This document shows positions 51,238-60,226 of a stretch of 64,000 bases of DNA, one piece after another. This DNA comes from Desulfosudis oleivorans (GTDB lineage Bacteria > Desulfobacterota > Desulfobacteria > Desulfobacterales > SURF-7): positions 186,584-250,583 of the forward strand of contig DYJC01000003.1 in the NCBI GenBank assembly GCA_020723305.1, read 5' to 3'. A model generated the notes under the pieces. The model ran no database searches and was not told where the DNA came from. It was given only the letters and a program-made list of their open reading frames with translations. Positions within the stretch are counted from its first letter, which is position 1, and every line of letters begins with the position of its first letter. A program made the translations under genes and the position numbers.

Positions 51238-53982
51238 CTACAGGTTGTGAACAGAATCATTCAATGCTTTTTTCACTTTTGTGATCAAGTCGGTTTTTGT
51301 AAACGGCTTCTGGATGAAATGGACTTTTTCATCCATCATACCGTGGGGGGAGATGATGTCGTCCGTATAACCGGACATGAACAGACATTTCAGGTGAGGA
51401 TTCGCTGATTTCAATTTTTTGGACAAATCAAGACCGTTCATATCCGGCATGATCACATCGGTCATGAGAAGATCGATTGTTCCGGCATGTTGCCGGGCTT
51501 TGATGATGGCTTCACCTGGATTCTCTGCGGTGAACACGGTGTATCCATGACTTTTAAGCATGGCCGAAGTCATTTTTAAAAGCTGTGGTTCATCTTCGAC
51601 GACAAGAACGGTTTCAACACCCGGTTTAGTGGCCGGCAAGCTTTCATTTATCGATTTTTTTTCTTCCAAAACTTCACATACGGGAAAATACATCCGGAAT
51701 TCCGTTCCATGACCGATGTCACTCAATACATGAATCAATCCGTTGTTTTGTTTGATAATCCCGTAAACCGTGGATAATCCCAATCCGGTTCCCTTACCCA
51801 CACCCTTTGTTGTGTAAAAGGGTTCAAACAGATGGGCAAGGGTTTCCTCCGTCATTCCGGTTCCGTTGTCTTTCACGGTAAGCTGAACGTAATCTCCTGG
51901 AACAGCCCAGTTGTTTTTCTCACAAAATGAAGGATCTATGGATCTATTTTCCGTTTTGATGCTGATCCGGCCGACTCCGCTGATCGCATCCCTTGCGTTG
52001 ACACAGAGGTTGGCGAGAATCTGGTCAATCTGACTGGAGTCCATCATCACCCCCTTCAGATGGTCGCCTGGAATCCAAACCAGATGGATATCCTCGCCGA
52101 TAATCCGCCGCAGCATTTTGAGCATGCCCTCCACCGTTTGATTGAAATCCAGTATTTGGGGGGCAACGGTCTGCTTACGGGCAAACGCCAGAAGTTGACG
52201 GGTAAGGTCAGCGGACCGCCCGGCTGCTTCGCGTATTTCGCAAAGACCACCGTGGATCGCAGAAGAGGGGGCAACCTTTTCAAGGATCAGTTCAACATTA
52301 CCGAGGATAGCTCCAAGCATATTGTTAAAATCATGAGCAATCCCACCTGCAAGGCGGCCCACGTACTCCATTTTCTGAGCCTGGTTCAACTGCTCGGTCA
52401 GTCTCAAGCGCTCTTCTTCAGCCCGCTTTCGCTCCGTGATATCCTGAACAGTCCCGATCAGGGAAACGACCTCTCCCTTGCCATCGTAATCCGTGCGGCC
52501 CAATCCATAAACCCAGCGGATTTCATTATCGGATTTGCGAATGATCCGGTATTCCTTGTCAAACGGTTTCCGATTCCGGATCACTTCCTCACGAAGAAAA
52601 TGATCGATCATATTCCGGTCATCCGGATGAATGATATCAAGCCATCCATCGATGGACCGGACATACTCCCTGCCGATTCCGAAAATCCTGTCCAATACCT
52701 CGGATGACTCCCAGACTCCCTTGATTAAATCGGCCTTGTAAGAACCGATAAAAGCGGCATTCTGGGATTTCTTGAAAAAAAATTCGCTTTCCCGCAATGC
52801 CGCTTCTGTCAGACTCCGTTGCAGACACACGGAAGCCATGTCACCGATGGCACCAGCAATCCGTGCATCTTCTTCCGTAAAATCGGAAGGTTTATTGGCA
52901 ATGCCGATGAGGCCCACTGCTTCATTGCCGACGATAAGGGGAATGAACAGAACATTCCGGAGGGCCACATGGCCTTTGGGCATGAGATCGACCCAGGGGC
53001 TGTTCATGAAATCATTTTCAAAAACAACACGCTTTTCAGAATAAACAATGGCCCTCAGGCCTTGAATCGGCATGGGCGAAGAGGGATCCACATCACAGGA
53101 AAGTCCTCCGGATTCAAGAAACAGAACCTTGTTGTTGTCCTTGTCAAGAAGAGCCACATATCCGGATACGGCGCCGGTCATACGGCAGCAGGTATCGAAA
53201 AGGCGGCGTGCCACCTCCTTGAATTCACCGTATTCCATTATGGCACGGGCTGCATCCAGAAGATCCCGTGTCTGCTGCTCCCGGTGGCTGATATGATCAA
53301 GGGTCAAATGGAGATTCTGCAAAACAGAATTGAACGAATCAGCCAGAAAATCGATTTCATCCCCTATGTTTTTCTTCATGAGGCCAAGCGGTGTAAATGG
53401 AGCGTCCATGGTTTTTGCGCGCAGGAAATTCGCTATGGTGATGATATGGGATATGGCCCTTCGCCTGAACAGATGGGAAACCATAGCCGCGATGAAAAGA
53501 ATGATACCGGCCAGGAACAAAATGCCTGTTATGATGCTTATCTTCAGCTGATTGATGATCCGGGAGACATCTGCCTGAAGAAACAGCGATCCGACATTTA
53601 CAGTACCATTTGGTGCTTGATAATGAAGCGTGACATTACGTTCGATCGTTTTGCCTTTTGCCCTTATGCCTGCGGATATTACCGTGCTGTTCTTCAGTGT
53701 GATCTCAGTGCAGGAAAAATATCGATTGTGCAATATGCCGGTCGCGAGCGCGGACAACGCCTTCTCATCGAATTGCCACATCGCTGTTGAAATGACATCG
53801 GTCTGGGTACGGATAATGTCATCCATGCTGCGTTCAATTGAGGTCAGCTCTTTCTTGTAATAGACATAGAAAACGAGAATAGACAATAAGGCAGTCATAA
53901 AAAGGCTTGTGAAGAAAACCTGAAGCACCAGATCGCGTCCGATGCTGTTTTTGAACACGGTTTTTGTTCCATTGTACATCAT
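51238..53982 (-). CDS. Membrane hybrid histidine kinase: periplasmic loop, HAMP, GAF, PAS, kinase, receiver
   Basis: About 914 residues from the ATG at 53982; the frame opens at a TTG right after the upstream stop. Helices near 19-41 and 149-171 bracket a periplasmic domain of about 108 residues; then a HAMP-like segment, GAF (about 241-391, VLFIPLIVGNEAVGLIGIAN), PAS (401-521, GTVQDITERKRAEEE), HisKA with GGIAHDFNNMLG (His about 550), ATPase, and a receiver (VLVVEDEPQLLKM ... LLMTDVIMPDMNGL). Its operon partner is the binding protein immediately upstream, which probably docks on the periplasmic loop and sets kinase activity. Confidence 0.9.
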   Translation of the reverse strand: MMYNGTKTVFKNSIGRDLVLQVFFTSLFMTALLSILVFYVYYKKELTSIERSMDDIIRTQTDVISTAMWQFDEKALSALATGILHNRYFSCTEITLKNSTVISAGIRAKGKTIERNVTLHYQAPNGTVNVGSLFLQADVSRIINQLKISIITGILFLAGIILFIAAMVSHLFRRRAISHIITIANFLRAKTMDAPFTPLGLMKKNIGDEIDFLADSFNSVLQNLHLTLDHISHREQQTRDLLDAARAIMEYGEFKEVARRLFDTCCRMTGAVSGYVALLDKDNNKVLFLESGGLSCDVDPSSPMPIQGLRAIVYSEKRVVFENDFMNSPWVDLMPKGHVALRNVLFIPLIVGNEAVGLIGIANKPSDFTEEDARIAGAIGDMASVCLQRSLTEAALRESEFFFKKSQNAAFIGSYKADLIKGVWESSEVLDRIFGIGREYVRSIDGWLDIIHPDDRNMIDHFLREEVIRNRKPFDKEYRIIRKSDNEIRWVYGLGRTDYDGKGEVVSLIGTVQDITERKRAEEERLRLTEQLNQAQKMEYVGRLAGGIAHDFNNMLGAILGNVELILEKVAPSSAIHGGLCEIREAAGRSADLTRQLLAFARKQTVAPQILDFNQTVEGMLKMLRRIIGEDIHLVWIPGDHLKGVMMDSSQIDQILANLCVNARDAISGVGRISIKTENRSIDPSFCEKNNWAVPGDYVQLTVKDNGTGMTEETLAHLFEPFYTTKGVGKGTGLGLSTVYGIIKQNNGLIHVLSDIGHGTEFRMYFPVCEVLEEKKSINESLPATKPGVETVLVVEDEPQLLKMTSAMLKSHGYTVFTAENPGEAIIKARQHAGTIDLLMTDVIMPDMNGLDLSKKLKSANPHLKCLFMSGYTDDIISPHGMMDEKVHFIQKPFTKTDLITKVKKALNDSVHNL

Positions 53983-54039
53983 GAGCAGCTTCCCTTGAGC
54001 GGATTTTATCAACGCGGAACAACCATCGACGGCAACCAA

Positions 54040-54813
54040 TTACTTTCTGTAGACATCAAACTCCTGATCCACTTGCCTGTGATAAAGCTCAATGAGTCCT
54101 TCCTCTTTCATCGCCTTGAGGATGGCGAGCATTCCGGGTGCCAGATCGGCATTCTTTTTGTGGATATATGGATACACAAATGCTGTTTCAAGGACTCCGG
54201 CTATGCGGATCGATTTATTGCTGAATTCAGGCTTTTTCAAAAGGGTGAGTATCCCGGACTCTTCGTCAATATAAATAGCAATGAAATTGACTGACAATTG
54301 CCGGATTCCCTGAATGGGGTCGGTCACCGAAGAGAGCTTGGCGGCTTCCACGACTCTGGGAAGATTGATCTCGCAGATCTTGATGCCGCGGTTGTACGAC
54401 ACATGATATGGCGAGCCCTTGAGGTCATTCCATGAATTGAGCCGGGGAATCGACGGGTTTGCAGCAAAAGCGGTGAAATTGAGAGCAAAAAGGGGTTCAT
54501 CCACGCGGATCAGATTCGGATGAGAATGGATGTATTCCTTAATCCGGCCCGGCTCACCGTCCACTCGTCCCTCGTTGATTTCGGCAGCAGCTCTTTTCGA
54601 CGGGTAATCCCTGAATTCCACTTTTACTCCGAGGCGCCGGAACATCTCGGTGTAAATCAGACGCCACCACTTCCCGAGATAATCATTTTCCGGTCTTATC
54701 ATGGCCATGACAAAGAAGGGGGATGAACGGTCAGGGGTGGGTTTGTCATTGCAGTATCCGTACGAATTCAAAATCACGATTGCAAGTGTCATGAAAATGA
54801 AAATTTTCCTCAT
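54040..54813 (-). CDS. Periplasmic binding protein (SBP_bac_3-like) paired with the hybrid kinase
   Basis: 257 residues. Signal peptide MRKIFIFMTLAIVILNSYGY. Binding-protein features: WWRLIYTEMFRRLGVKVEFR then DYPSKRAAAEINEGRVDGEP, PLFALNFTAFAANPSIPRLN and SPYHVSYNRGIKICEINLPR. AAAGGAGG precedes the ATG. It ends next to the kinase gene on the same strand, with no transporter genes. The pair looks like a binding-protein-dependent two-component input. Confidence 0.78.
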   Translation of the reverse strand: MRKIFIFMTLAIVILNSYGYCNDKPTPDRSSPFFVMAMIRPENDYLGKWWRLIYTEMFRRLGVKVEFRDYPSKRAAAEINEGRVDGEPGRIKEYIHSHPNLIRVDEPLFALNFTAFAANPSIPRLNSWNDLKGSPYHVSYNRGIKICEINLPRVVEAAKLSSVTDPIQGIRQLSVNFIAIYIDEESGILTLLKKPEFSNKSIRIAGVLETAFVYPYIHKKNADLAPGMLAILKAMKEEGLIELYHRQVDQEFDVYRK

Positions 54814-55100
54814 GAAAAGGCCTCCTTTACGTGATTTTCGCTGATTTCAAAAACATATACATCTGTTTGTAAGAATGGCCGGTTTGATGTAACGAACGGC
54901 ATGAAAAAGATAAAAACAGTTACAAAATCCGGGGAAATAGAAAGCCAAATGTCTTTGGCCTGCCTGCAATGTGTTTGTCAAACTGAATTCGTTTATGGAT
55001 CATTTTCAGCTGTTTGGAAGTTTCATTTTTCATTATTATTGCAGAATAAAAGATAGATAACAATCGAATTTTTCAATTGCGCCGAATTTTTCAAAATTTT
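54814..55100. other. Non-coding upstream region
   Basis: AT-rich sequence upstream of the binding protein/kinase operon and before repeat copy 3. No coding signal and no consensus promoter that I can place. Confidence 0.4.
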
Positions 55101-55222
55101 GAGCCAATTTCAAAACGATTATAAAGCGTCACACCGGCAAAAGTCAGTGCTCAGACAAGAGCCGAAAATACCGGATTTTAGTTTTCGCCGAAACGACAAC
55201 AAGAGACTTTTGAAATTGGCTC
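55101..55222. repeat. 122-bp GAGCCAATT inverted-repeat element, copy 3 (best conserved)
   Basis: Terminal repeats GAGCCAATTTCAAAA and TTTTGAAATTGGCTC are perfect. The inner arms differ: left ACGATTATAAAGCGTCACAC, right (complement) GTCTCTTGTTGTCGTTTCGG. Same length as copy 1. No ORF. Confidence 0.75.
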
Positions 55223-55272
55223 GATGAAAAACCGTCTCACCGGCGAAAGGCGGACACGCAGTGAAACCAATT

Positions 55273-55307
55273 GCTATCCAGTGGCTTTGATGGATCACCT
55301 GGATAGC
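55273..55307. repeat. Inverted repeat downstream of the GNAT gene
   Basis: GCTATCCAG and CTGGATAGC separated by 17 bases, perfect. It lies 56-90 bases beyond the GNAT stop and may act in termination, or be another small dispersed repeat; no T-tract. Confidence 0.45.
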
Positions 55308-55362
55308 GCTGATGCTTCATTGCTTGTCCGGGTCACTGTTTCGCTCCGCTGAATGACGGGGT

Positions 55363-56145
55363 TTATTCTTTCAGCCCTTCTTCGGTGGATTTTGCGTTGA
55401 TCTTTTCCAGGCAATCCCACAACTCCTTGACTTCGGGTATCAGACTCCATTCTTCCGGCTGGTTGGTATACCGTATCCCGTCGTTAATCAACCGGTAAAA
55501 ATGGATGGTGCATCCCCGGTATTCATTGTTGCCGCCTGCCCATCGGGTAAAATTTCCCGGAAAGATGCCTGCAATCTTCCATCCCAGCCTTTTGAACCAG
55601 ATGTATTGCGTTATGTTATGCCAGGTTTCGCAAAATACAGTAACATACTCGGCACCGGATTCCTCCAGCCACTTATAAAAGGAGGCCAGATTGGACCAGA
55701 TGCTGGAAGCAATCTTCCCCTTCCTGGCATCCGGATGAATGGCAATAAAGCTGGCTTCCACATGAAGATTCCGATTCCATTTGGTATAGATGCTTGACAT
55801 TACGATTTTCCCGGCTTGAAGGTCTTCTCCCACAAACATTGCATTGGGCCGCGTTACAGAATGTTCTTTCCAGTTTTCGGCAAATGCGACACGCTTTTCA
55901 TATTCTTGCGGATCTAAAATCCATTCATGGACCGATCCGTATACCTCCGGGTAGGAAGCCCGCCACAGTTCGGCAACCTCTTCCAAATCATTTCGGGTAA
56001 CGGTCCGCAGCCTGAAGTTCGGATTATTGGGGTCGATTTGATTGATCAACGGCCAGATGACCCTTTTCTCCTTGATTTCCCGCAACTCACAAGACAGCCC
56101 CATTTTTCGGTATGGCTGATACGGATTCATGTCGATGTTTTTCAT
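55363..56145 (-). CDS. GNAT-family N-acetyltransferase
   Basis: 260 residues, with AAAGGAGC before the ATG. GNAT fold in the middle: LRTVTRNDLEEVAELWRASY, VEASFIAIHPDARKGKIASS (the acetyl-CoA loop, slightly degenerate 'RKGKIAS'), LEESGAEYVTVFCETWHNIT, QYIWFKRLGWKIAGIFPG. The N-terminal 45 residues and the C-terminal tail are extra to a minimal GNAT. The substrate is unknown. The first gene 5' on this strand is only the SDR remnant. Confidence 0.78.
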   Translation of the reverse strand: MKNIDMNPYQPYRKMGLSCELREIKEKRVIWPLINQIDPNNPNFRLRTVTRNDLEEVAELWRASYPEVYGSVHEWILDPQEYEKRVAFAENWKEHSVTRPNAMFVGEDLQAGKIVMSSIYTKWNRNLHVEASFIAIHPDARKGKIASSIWSNLASFYKWLEESGAEYVTVFCETWHNITQYIWFKRLGWKIAGIFPGNFTRWAGGNNEYRGCTIHFYRLINDGIRYTNQPEEWSLIPEVKELWDCLEKINAKSTEEGLKE

Positions 56146-56237
56146 TGACGGGCTCCTTTCAATTCAAGTGATATACTATACTCTCTTTGTGAAAATCCAT
56201 CTGTGTCATATTGTTTTCATGGTTCTTGCCTGCTGAC

Positions 56238-56552
56238 CTACAGAGGTGTTTGGGGGATGATTTTTTTGACAATGGATCGGTCAAAGTCCATTTCCTGAAA
56301 ATCGCCGTTCTCATCCGGCCAGATTTTATAGATATAGTTGAATACCTGTGTAACCAGTTTCGGCGTAAAATAGGTGAAGGTTTCCATCATTTTCCCAGTG
56401 CCGGTCATCTGCTTGCGGGGTTTGTTCAGGACCGCGTCCACGAACATCTGCGCTGCAAATTCAGGACTGGCAGCGGGTGCGTCATCATACTCTTTTGTCG
56501 GAGCGATCATCCCTGTCTTGACAAGCGGGAATTTAATCGATGAAAAATGAAT
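56238..56552 (-). pseudogene. C-terminal fragment of a short-chain dehydrogenase
   Basis: The frame reads HFSSIKFPLVKTGMIAPTKE then YDDAPAASPEFAAQMFVDAV and ends at 56238; a stop lies at 56553-56555. 'PLVxTxMIAPTKxYD' followed by 'EDAAxM..AIxxxP' is the end of acyl/polyketide-type SDR domains. The Rossmann part and the YxxxK active site are missing. A deletion remnant. Confidence 0.55.
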
Positions 56553-56619
56553 CTATTTTTCTGATGGTAATGCAATTTTGCAATTGAGACAATAGGTAAA
56601 TGATACATGGATATTGCCG

Positions 56620-56648
56620 TTGACACACAAGTGTCTTTCCTTTATGGT
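56620..56648 (+). promoter_or_regulatory. Sigma-70-type promoter for the nucleotidase gene
   Basis: TTGACA, 17 bases, TATGGT, about 34 bases before the start codon. GACAC-ACAA-GTGTC overlaps the -35 end and may be an operator. Confidence 0.5.
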
Positions 56649-56681
56649 CGCGCTATAACTTGAATAATGTAAGGAGATCTC

Positions 56682-58238
56682 ATGCCATTACACCTTGTGA
56701 TGAAGCGGTTCCGGTTTTTCATGGTTGCCGTATTGCTGACCTGTCTATTTGCATGTGCCGGCACACTTCCGACGGAAAAGCAACCAAATCCGATATCTCT
56801 GACAATTCTTTTTTTTAATGACCTGCATGGCCATCTGATGCCTTTTGAAATCAAGGGTGAAAAAGGGGTGAAGGAGGAGGTGGGCGGAATCGCCCGCGTG
56901 GCCACCCTGATCCGTCAAATCCGGGAAGAAAACAACCGCGAACAGGTGCATACGCTTGTGCTGGTGGCCGGCGATATCCTCCAGGGCACTCCCATGTCCA
57001 CGGTATTCAAAGGCGATCCTGACATCCGATGCCTCAATGCCATGAGAGTGGATGCCATGACAGTCGGCAATCACGAATTCGATTTCGGTCTGGATAACTT
57101 CCTGAAGCTCAAGGAGCAAGCGGCATTTCCTTTTCTCAGCGCCAATATCGTCCTGAAAGATAGCAGACGGTTGTTATGCCGGCCTTCATTGGCGGTGCCA
57201 GTAGAGCAGGGCGTGATCCTCACCATCATCGGCGCTACCACCCAGGAGTTGCTTACGACCACTCAGGCTGAAAATGTAACCACACTGGATGTGATCGATT
57301 CCGTATCAGCCGTTAGACAAATTTATGCCAAGGCCATTGAACATGGGCCGGTGCTGCTGCTCTCCCACAGTCGCCAGGAGACCGACCGCCGAATCGCCAG
57401 AGAACTTCCGGATCTGACTGCCGTCATTGGCGGCCACGACCAGGTACTCTTGTCACCCTATGGTATAGAGGGCAGCGTTCCAATATTGCAGGCCTTTGAA
57501 AAAGGACGCTACCTGGGCCGCCTCGACCTGCGCATTGATCCGGTTTCCAGGCAGGCGAAACTGATCAATGCCGGCTACATCAAAGTAACCGCCGACATCG
57601 CAATGGACCCGGAGGTCGCCGCCATCGTGAGTGGCTACCATGAGCAGCTTGGAGAGCAATTTAAAGAAGTAATCGGCCGCAGCGATTCCTTCCTGGACGG
57701 AGAACGCGGGCACATCCGCTACCAGGAGACCAATTTAGGCGATTTCATCACCGATATCATGCGCGCCCACACCGGCGCCCAAATCGCCATGATCAACGCA
57801 GGGGCCTTGCGGGCGAGCATCAAGGAAGGCACTGTGACCGTGGAAGATGTTTTCAGGGCCATGCCCTATGACAACGAACTGGTGCGCATGGAACTGACCG
57901 GCGCTGAAATCCATCAGGCACTTCAACGGAGTGTCCGCGGCGCACGGGAAGAAGAAGACGGAGGTTTTCTGCATGTATCCGGCATTACCTTTGATGTACG
58001 CGGCCGAACAGCGGAAAATATCCGGGTAGGGGCGGAACAACAGCTCATAGAACCCGCTGCAATCTATTCCGTAGTGGTTCCGGATTTTCTTGCCTCAGGG
58101 GGCGATACCCATGTGGTTTTCAAGGGCAGACCGCAAATCAAGACCGGATCACCGCTGCGAGAACTGATCGTCGATACCATCCGGCAGAAAAAGGTTATCT
58201 CAGCCAAGACAGAGGGACGGATTCGCCGTATAGAATAA
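56682..58238 (+). CDS. UshA-like 5'-nucleotidase / 2',3'-cyclic phosphodiesterase lipoprotein
   Basis: 518 residues; TAAGGAG precedes the ATG. Signal peptide with lipobox LFAC (Cys25). The metallophosphatase domain has the di-metal motifs FFNDLHGHLMPF, VAGDILQGTP, VGNHEFDFG, LLSHSRQETDRRIA and IGGHDQ (UshA also has H-x-Q here). The C-terminal 5'-nucleotidase domain has ETNLGDFITDIMRAHTGAQI, INAGALRASIKEG and YDNELVRMELTGAEI. It hydrolyses nucleotides outside the inner membrane to recover phosphate and nucleoside. Monocistronic with its own promoter. Confidence 0.88.
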   Translation: MPLHLVMKRFRFFMVAVLLTCLFACAGTLPTEKQPNPISLTILFFNDLHGHLMPFEIKGEKGVKEEVGGIARVATLIRQIREENNREQVHTLVLVAGDILQGTPMSTVFKGDPDIRCLNAMRVDAMTVGNHEFDFGLDNFLKLKEQAAFPFLSANIVLKDSRRLLCRPSLAVPVEQGVILTIIGATTQELLTTTQAENVTTLDVIDSVSAVRQIYAKAIEHGPVLLLSHSRQETDRRIARELPDLTAVIGGHDQVLLSPYGIEGSVPILQAFEKGRYLGRLDLRIDPVSRQAKLINAGYIKVTADIAMDPEVAAIVSGYHEQLGEQFKEVIGRSDSFLDGERGHIRYQETNLGDFITDIMRAHTGAQIAMINAGALRASIKEGTVTVEDVFRAMPYDNELVRMELTGAEIHQALQRSVRGAREEEDGGFLHVSGITFDVRGRTAENIRVGAEQQLIEPAAIYSVVVPDFLASGGDTHVVFKGRPQIKTGSPLRELIVDTIRQKKVISAKTEGRIRRIE

Positions 58239-58399
58239 CGGCTTTCATCAAACGGAACGCCCGAAGATCTGTAGTCTCCAAGACGATCATATTTTTTTTT
58301 CAATTCCTTTTGAAATCATTGGAAACGGTTCTTTCCCAAGATTTCACCAGGAAGGACTGAAAAGCTCGCGCTTTTAAAACGGGTATATTCAAATATAAA

Positions 58400-58625
58400 G
58401 CCTCATTTATCATTTTTGAGTTGCAGCCGTTTTTCGGAAATATCAACAAGCGGGTAATCAAGTCTCCTAAGATTTATTTCACTGATACTGGATTGGTATC
58501 TCATCTTCTGGGGATTGAAAACCCTGACCACGCCAAGCGTGATCCGCTCAGGGGAGGACTGTACGAAAAACTTTGTGATCCTCGAAATACTGAAATCCCG
58601 ATACAAACAGCGGCTACCCGATTAG
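58400..58625 (+). pseudogene. DUF4143 (AAA+ ATPase family) C-terminal fragment with frameshift
   Basis: ASFIIFELQPFFGNINKRVI then KSPKIYFTDTGLVSHLLGI matches the DUF4143 end of AAA_14-type ATPases. After GGLYE, a five-A run (58566-58570) shifts the frame; skipping one A restores 'NFVILEILKSRYKQRLPD', the expected continuation, with a stop at 58623-58625. The ATPase half is absent. A double-damaged remnant next to a toxin-antitoxin locus. Confidence 0.65.
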
Positions 58626-58627
58626 CC

Positions 58628-59029
58628 CTAAACTGTATATAACTTGATGGGTATTACCTTCTGATAATGTTTAAAATCATAATCAGTTGTAAAAATTGGA
58701 ATGTCGATTCTGTTCGCAATAGCACAAATTAAAAAATCAATATGTGAGCCTTGAATTCCCTTTTTCCGACACTTGTTGCTAAACTCTGCGGCGAGTTCAT
58801 AATCGGCGTCTAAGATAGGCGTGTTTTCAAAATAAGATAGTTTGTCTTTTATTATTCTATACTTGCGCATGTCACTATAGCCAGATAATATTTCTTGCCT
58901 AATGGGGCCAATTATTATGGCTTTCTGATCCCGTATAAGAGAGGTAAGTGCATCGATCTCAGGTTGATATTTTTTATCCTGCGAACGTAGTGCATAAGAC
59001 CATATTGGTGTATCAACAAGGACTTTCAA
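58628..59029 (-). CDS. vapC: VapC-type PIN-domain toxin
   Basis: 133 residues. PIN ribonuclease: KVLVDTPIWSYALRS (first acidic residue), IGPIRQEILSGYSD (Glu), GSHIDFLICAIANR (Asp) and IFTTDYDFKHYQKV (last Asp). These four acidic residues bind Mg. VapC toxins cleave specific tRNAs or rRNA. It overlaps the antitoxin stop (ATGA), the usual type II layout. Confidence 0.9.
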   Translation of the reverse strand: MKVLVDTPIWSYALRSQDKKYQPEIDALTSLIRDQKAIIIGPIRQEILSGYSDMRKYRIIKDKLSYFENTPILDADYELAAEFSNKCRKKGIQGSHIDFLICAIANRIDIPIFTTDYDFKHYQKVIPIKLYTV

Positions 59030-59223
59030 CGGGTTCTCCCCCTTTTATAGTCATAATCGGGATCAGGGTCCATTTTGCCAAAAATATTTATAATTTCCAA
59101 CTGTTTTCGTCTATCTACAAACTCCTTGAGTGCAAGGTTGACTGTGTCCTTTTTTGTTTTTAGTCCGCTAATTTCTAGAGCTTCGTGTAATAAACTATCA
59201 TCGATTGCCAAATTTGTAGCCAT
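59026..59223 (-). CDS. vapB: VapB-type antitoxin
   Basis: 65 residues from the ATG at 59223 preceded by AAAGGAGG. MATNLAIDDSLLHEALEISG then LKTKKDTVNLALKEFV is the ribbon-helix-helix VapB/DUF2191 type; the C-terminal acidic/basic tail (DPDPDYDYKRGR) would wrap the toxin. The promoter carries a palindrome for autoregulation. Confidence 0.88.
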   Translation of the reverse strand: MATNLAIDDSLLHEALEISGLKTKKDTVNLALKEFVDRRKQLEIINIFGKMDPDPDYDYKRGRTR

Positions 59224-59245
59224 GAAGCACCTCCTTTTTTTACAC

Positions 59246-59274
59246 ATAATCGCACACAATTGAATGTGTGTCAA
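59246..59274 (-). promoter_or_regulatory. vapBC promoter with central operator
   Basis: On the minus strand TTGACA (59274-59269), 17 bases, GATTAT (59251-59246). The spacer contains CACACA-TTCAAT-TGTGTG, a palindrome exactly between -35 and -10, as expected for VapBC autorepression. Confidence 0.65.
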
Positions 59275-59350
59275 CATGTGGGCTAGGCTAACACAAAGTT
59301 CACCGGACGCGTTAGCGATCCGGTGGAACGACACGTTGGGATTAATGCAT

Positions 59351-59871
59351 TCAGTTGTTACCTTTACCGATTACTGTATCGCATTCAACCAAACCACCAA
59401 AATCAATACAGAAAGATGTTTCGCCGTGAACAGATGGTGAAGATAACGAATCGTTGGGGCCATACCACATGACACCCGCTCGTATGAATCCTTCTTCTAT
59501 CTTTTTTATAGTAATTTCTCTGAAACCCCGTCCGCCGATCCTAAGCAACCCCACTTTTTTCAATTTACTACGTTTTAAAACAAGCAAATAATGATAATGG
59601 GCATTTCCTGCACCTGCACCAATCGTAAATTGTACAACTATGTGCGGTTTCCCGTTAAGATCACCTATCAAATATATATTCTATCGCCTTCCTCTGAAAC
59701 GTTATCACCTTGGTGTCGTGGATCGAATTGGAGCATACTTTTAATAATTTTGTTTATATTGGAGTATTCCTTATGAGATAAGTGCACATCGGCTGTGGCA
59801 CTCATTGCAGAAGTCGGCAACGTAAATAACAAGCCAAAAGAGATTATGTAATTAATAAAAATCTTCATCAT
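59351..59871 (-). pseudogene. Secreted protein of unknown family, split by a dinucleotide-repeat frameshift
   Basis: Two overlapping frames look like one protein. The first (59871-59668, 67 aa) has a signal peptide MMKIFINYIISFGLLFTLPT and ends 'EEGDRIYI' at a stop. The second (59671-59351, 106 aa) starts LIGDLNGKPHIVVQFTIGAG. Between them is ATATATAT at 59672-59679. Removing one AT joins them as 'GDRIY-LIGDLNGKPHIV', a natural beta strand. The joined product is about 172 residues with HYHYLLVLKRSKLKKVGLLR and a C-terminal 'SFCIDFGGLVECD'. Family unknown. It may be phase-variable rather than dead. Confidence 0.5.
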
Positions 59872-60148
59872 GTTATCCCAACATTATTATTATACAGAAA
59901 TTCTCGATTACACTCCAATTCTTCAACTTTTCATATAATATTAAATATGACGAAATAAACAACACTTAAATATTTTATATAATAACATATAGTTATAGAA
60001 ATATCATAATTTTAACATCGTTAAAAGACTCGATTGCACGCTAAATATACCGCTTTAAGAGAAAAACTCGTTAATTTCAGAAAAAAATAATCACTCCTGA
60101 TTTATATCTGTTTTTAGGCTGAAGGTTGGAAAAATAATTTTTCCAAAT
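59872..60148. other. AT-rich non-coding stretch
   Basis: About 275 very AT-rich bases without a gene. A perfect hairpin, TTGGAAAAA-TAA-TTTTTCCAA, lies at 60126-60146. Confidence 0.4.
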
Positions 60149-60184
60149 AAAAAAGGATCGGCCGATTAAAGCCAACCCTTTTTT
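60149..60184 (-). terminator. Terminator after the tRNA genes
   Basis: On the minus strand AAAAAAGG-GTT-GGC, loop, GCC-GAT-CCTTTTTT. A stem with a T-run, 43 bases past the tRNA-Glu end. The region 60201-60218 holds another small hairpin, CAAGGCA-TTGC-TGCCTTG. Confidence 0.6.
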
Positions 60185-60226
60185 ATTAACTATATATTTT
60201 CAAGGCATTGCTGCCTTGTTTCCAAC

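Noticed and set aside
50990-51284. Overlapping plus-strand ORFs of about 85 aa
   Set aside because: No ribosome sites, no recognisable motifs, and partly antisense to the hybrid kinase end.
52819-53790. 323-aa plus-strand ORF
   Set aside because: Antisense to the GAF/HAMP region of the hybrid kinase; no domain or start signal.
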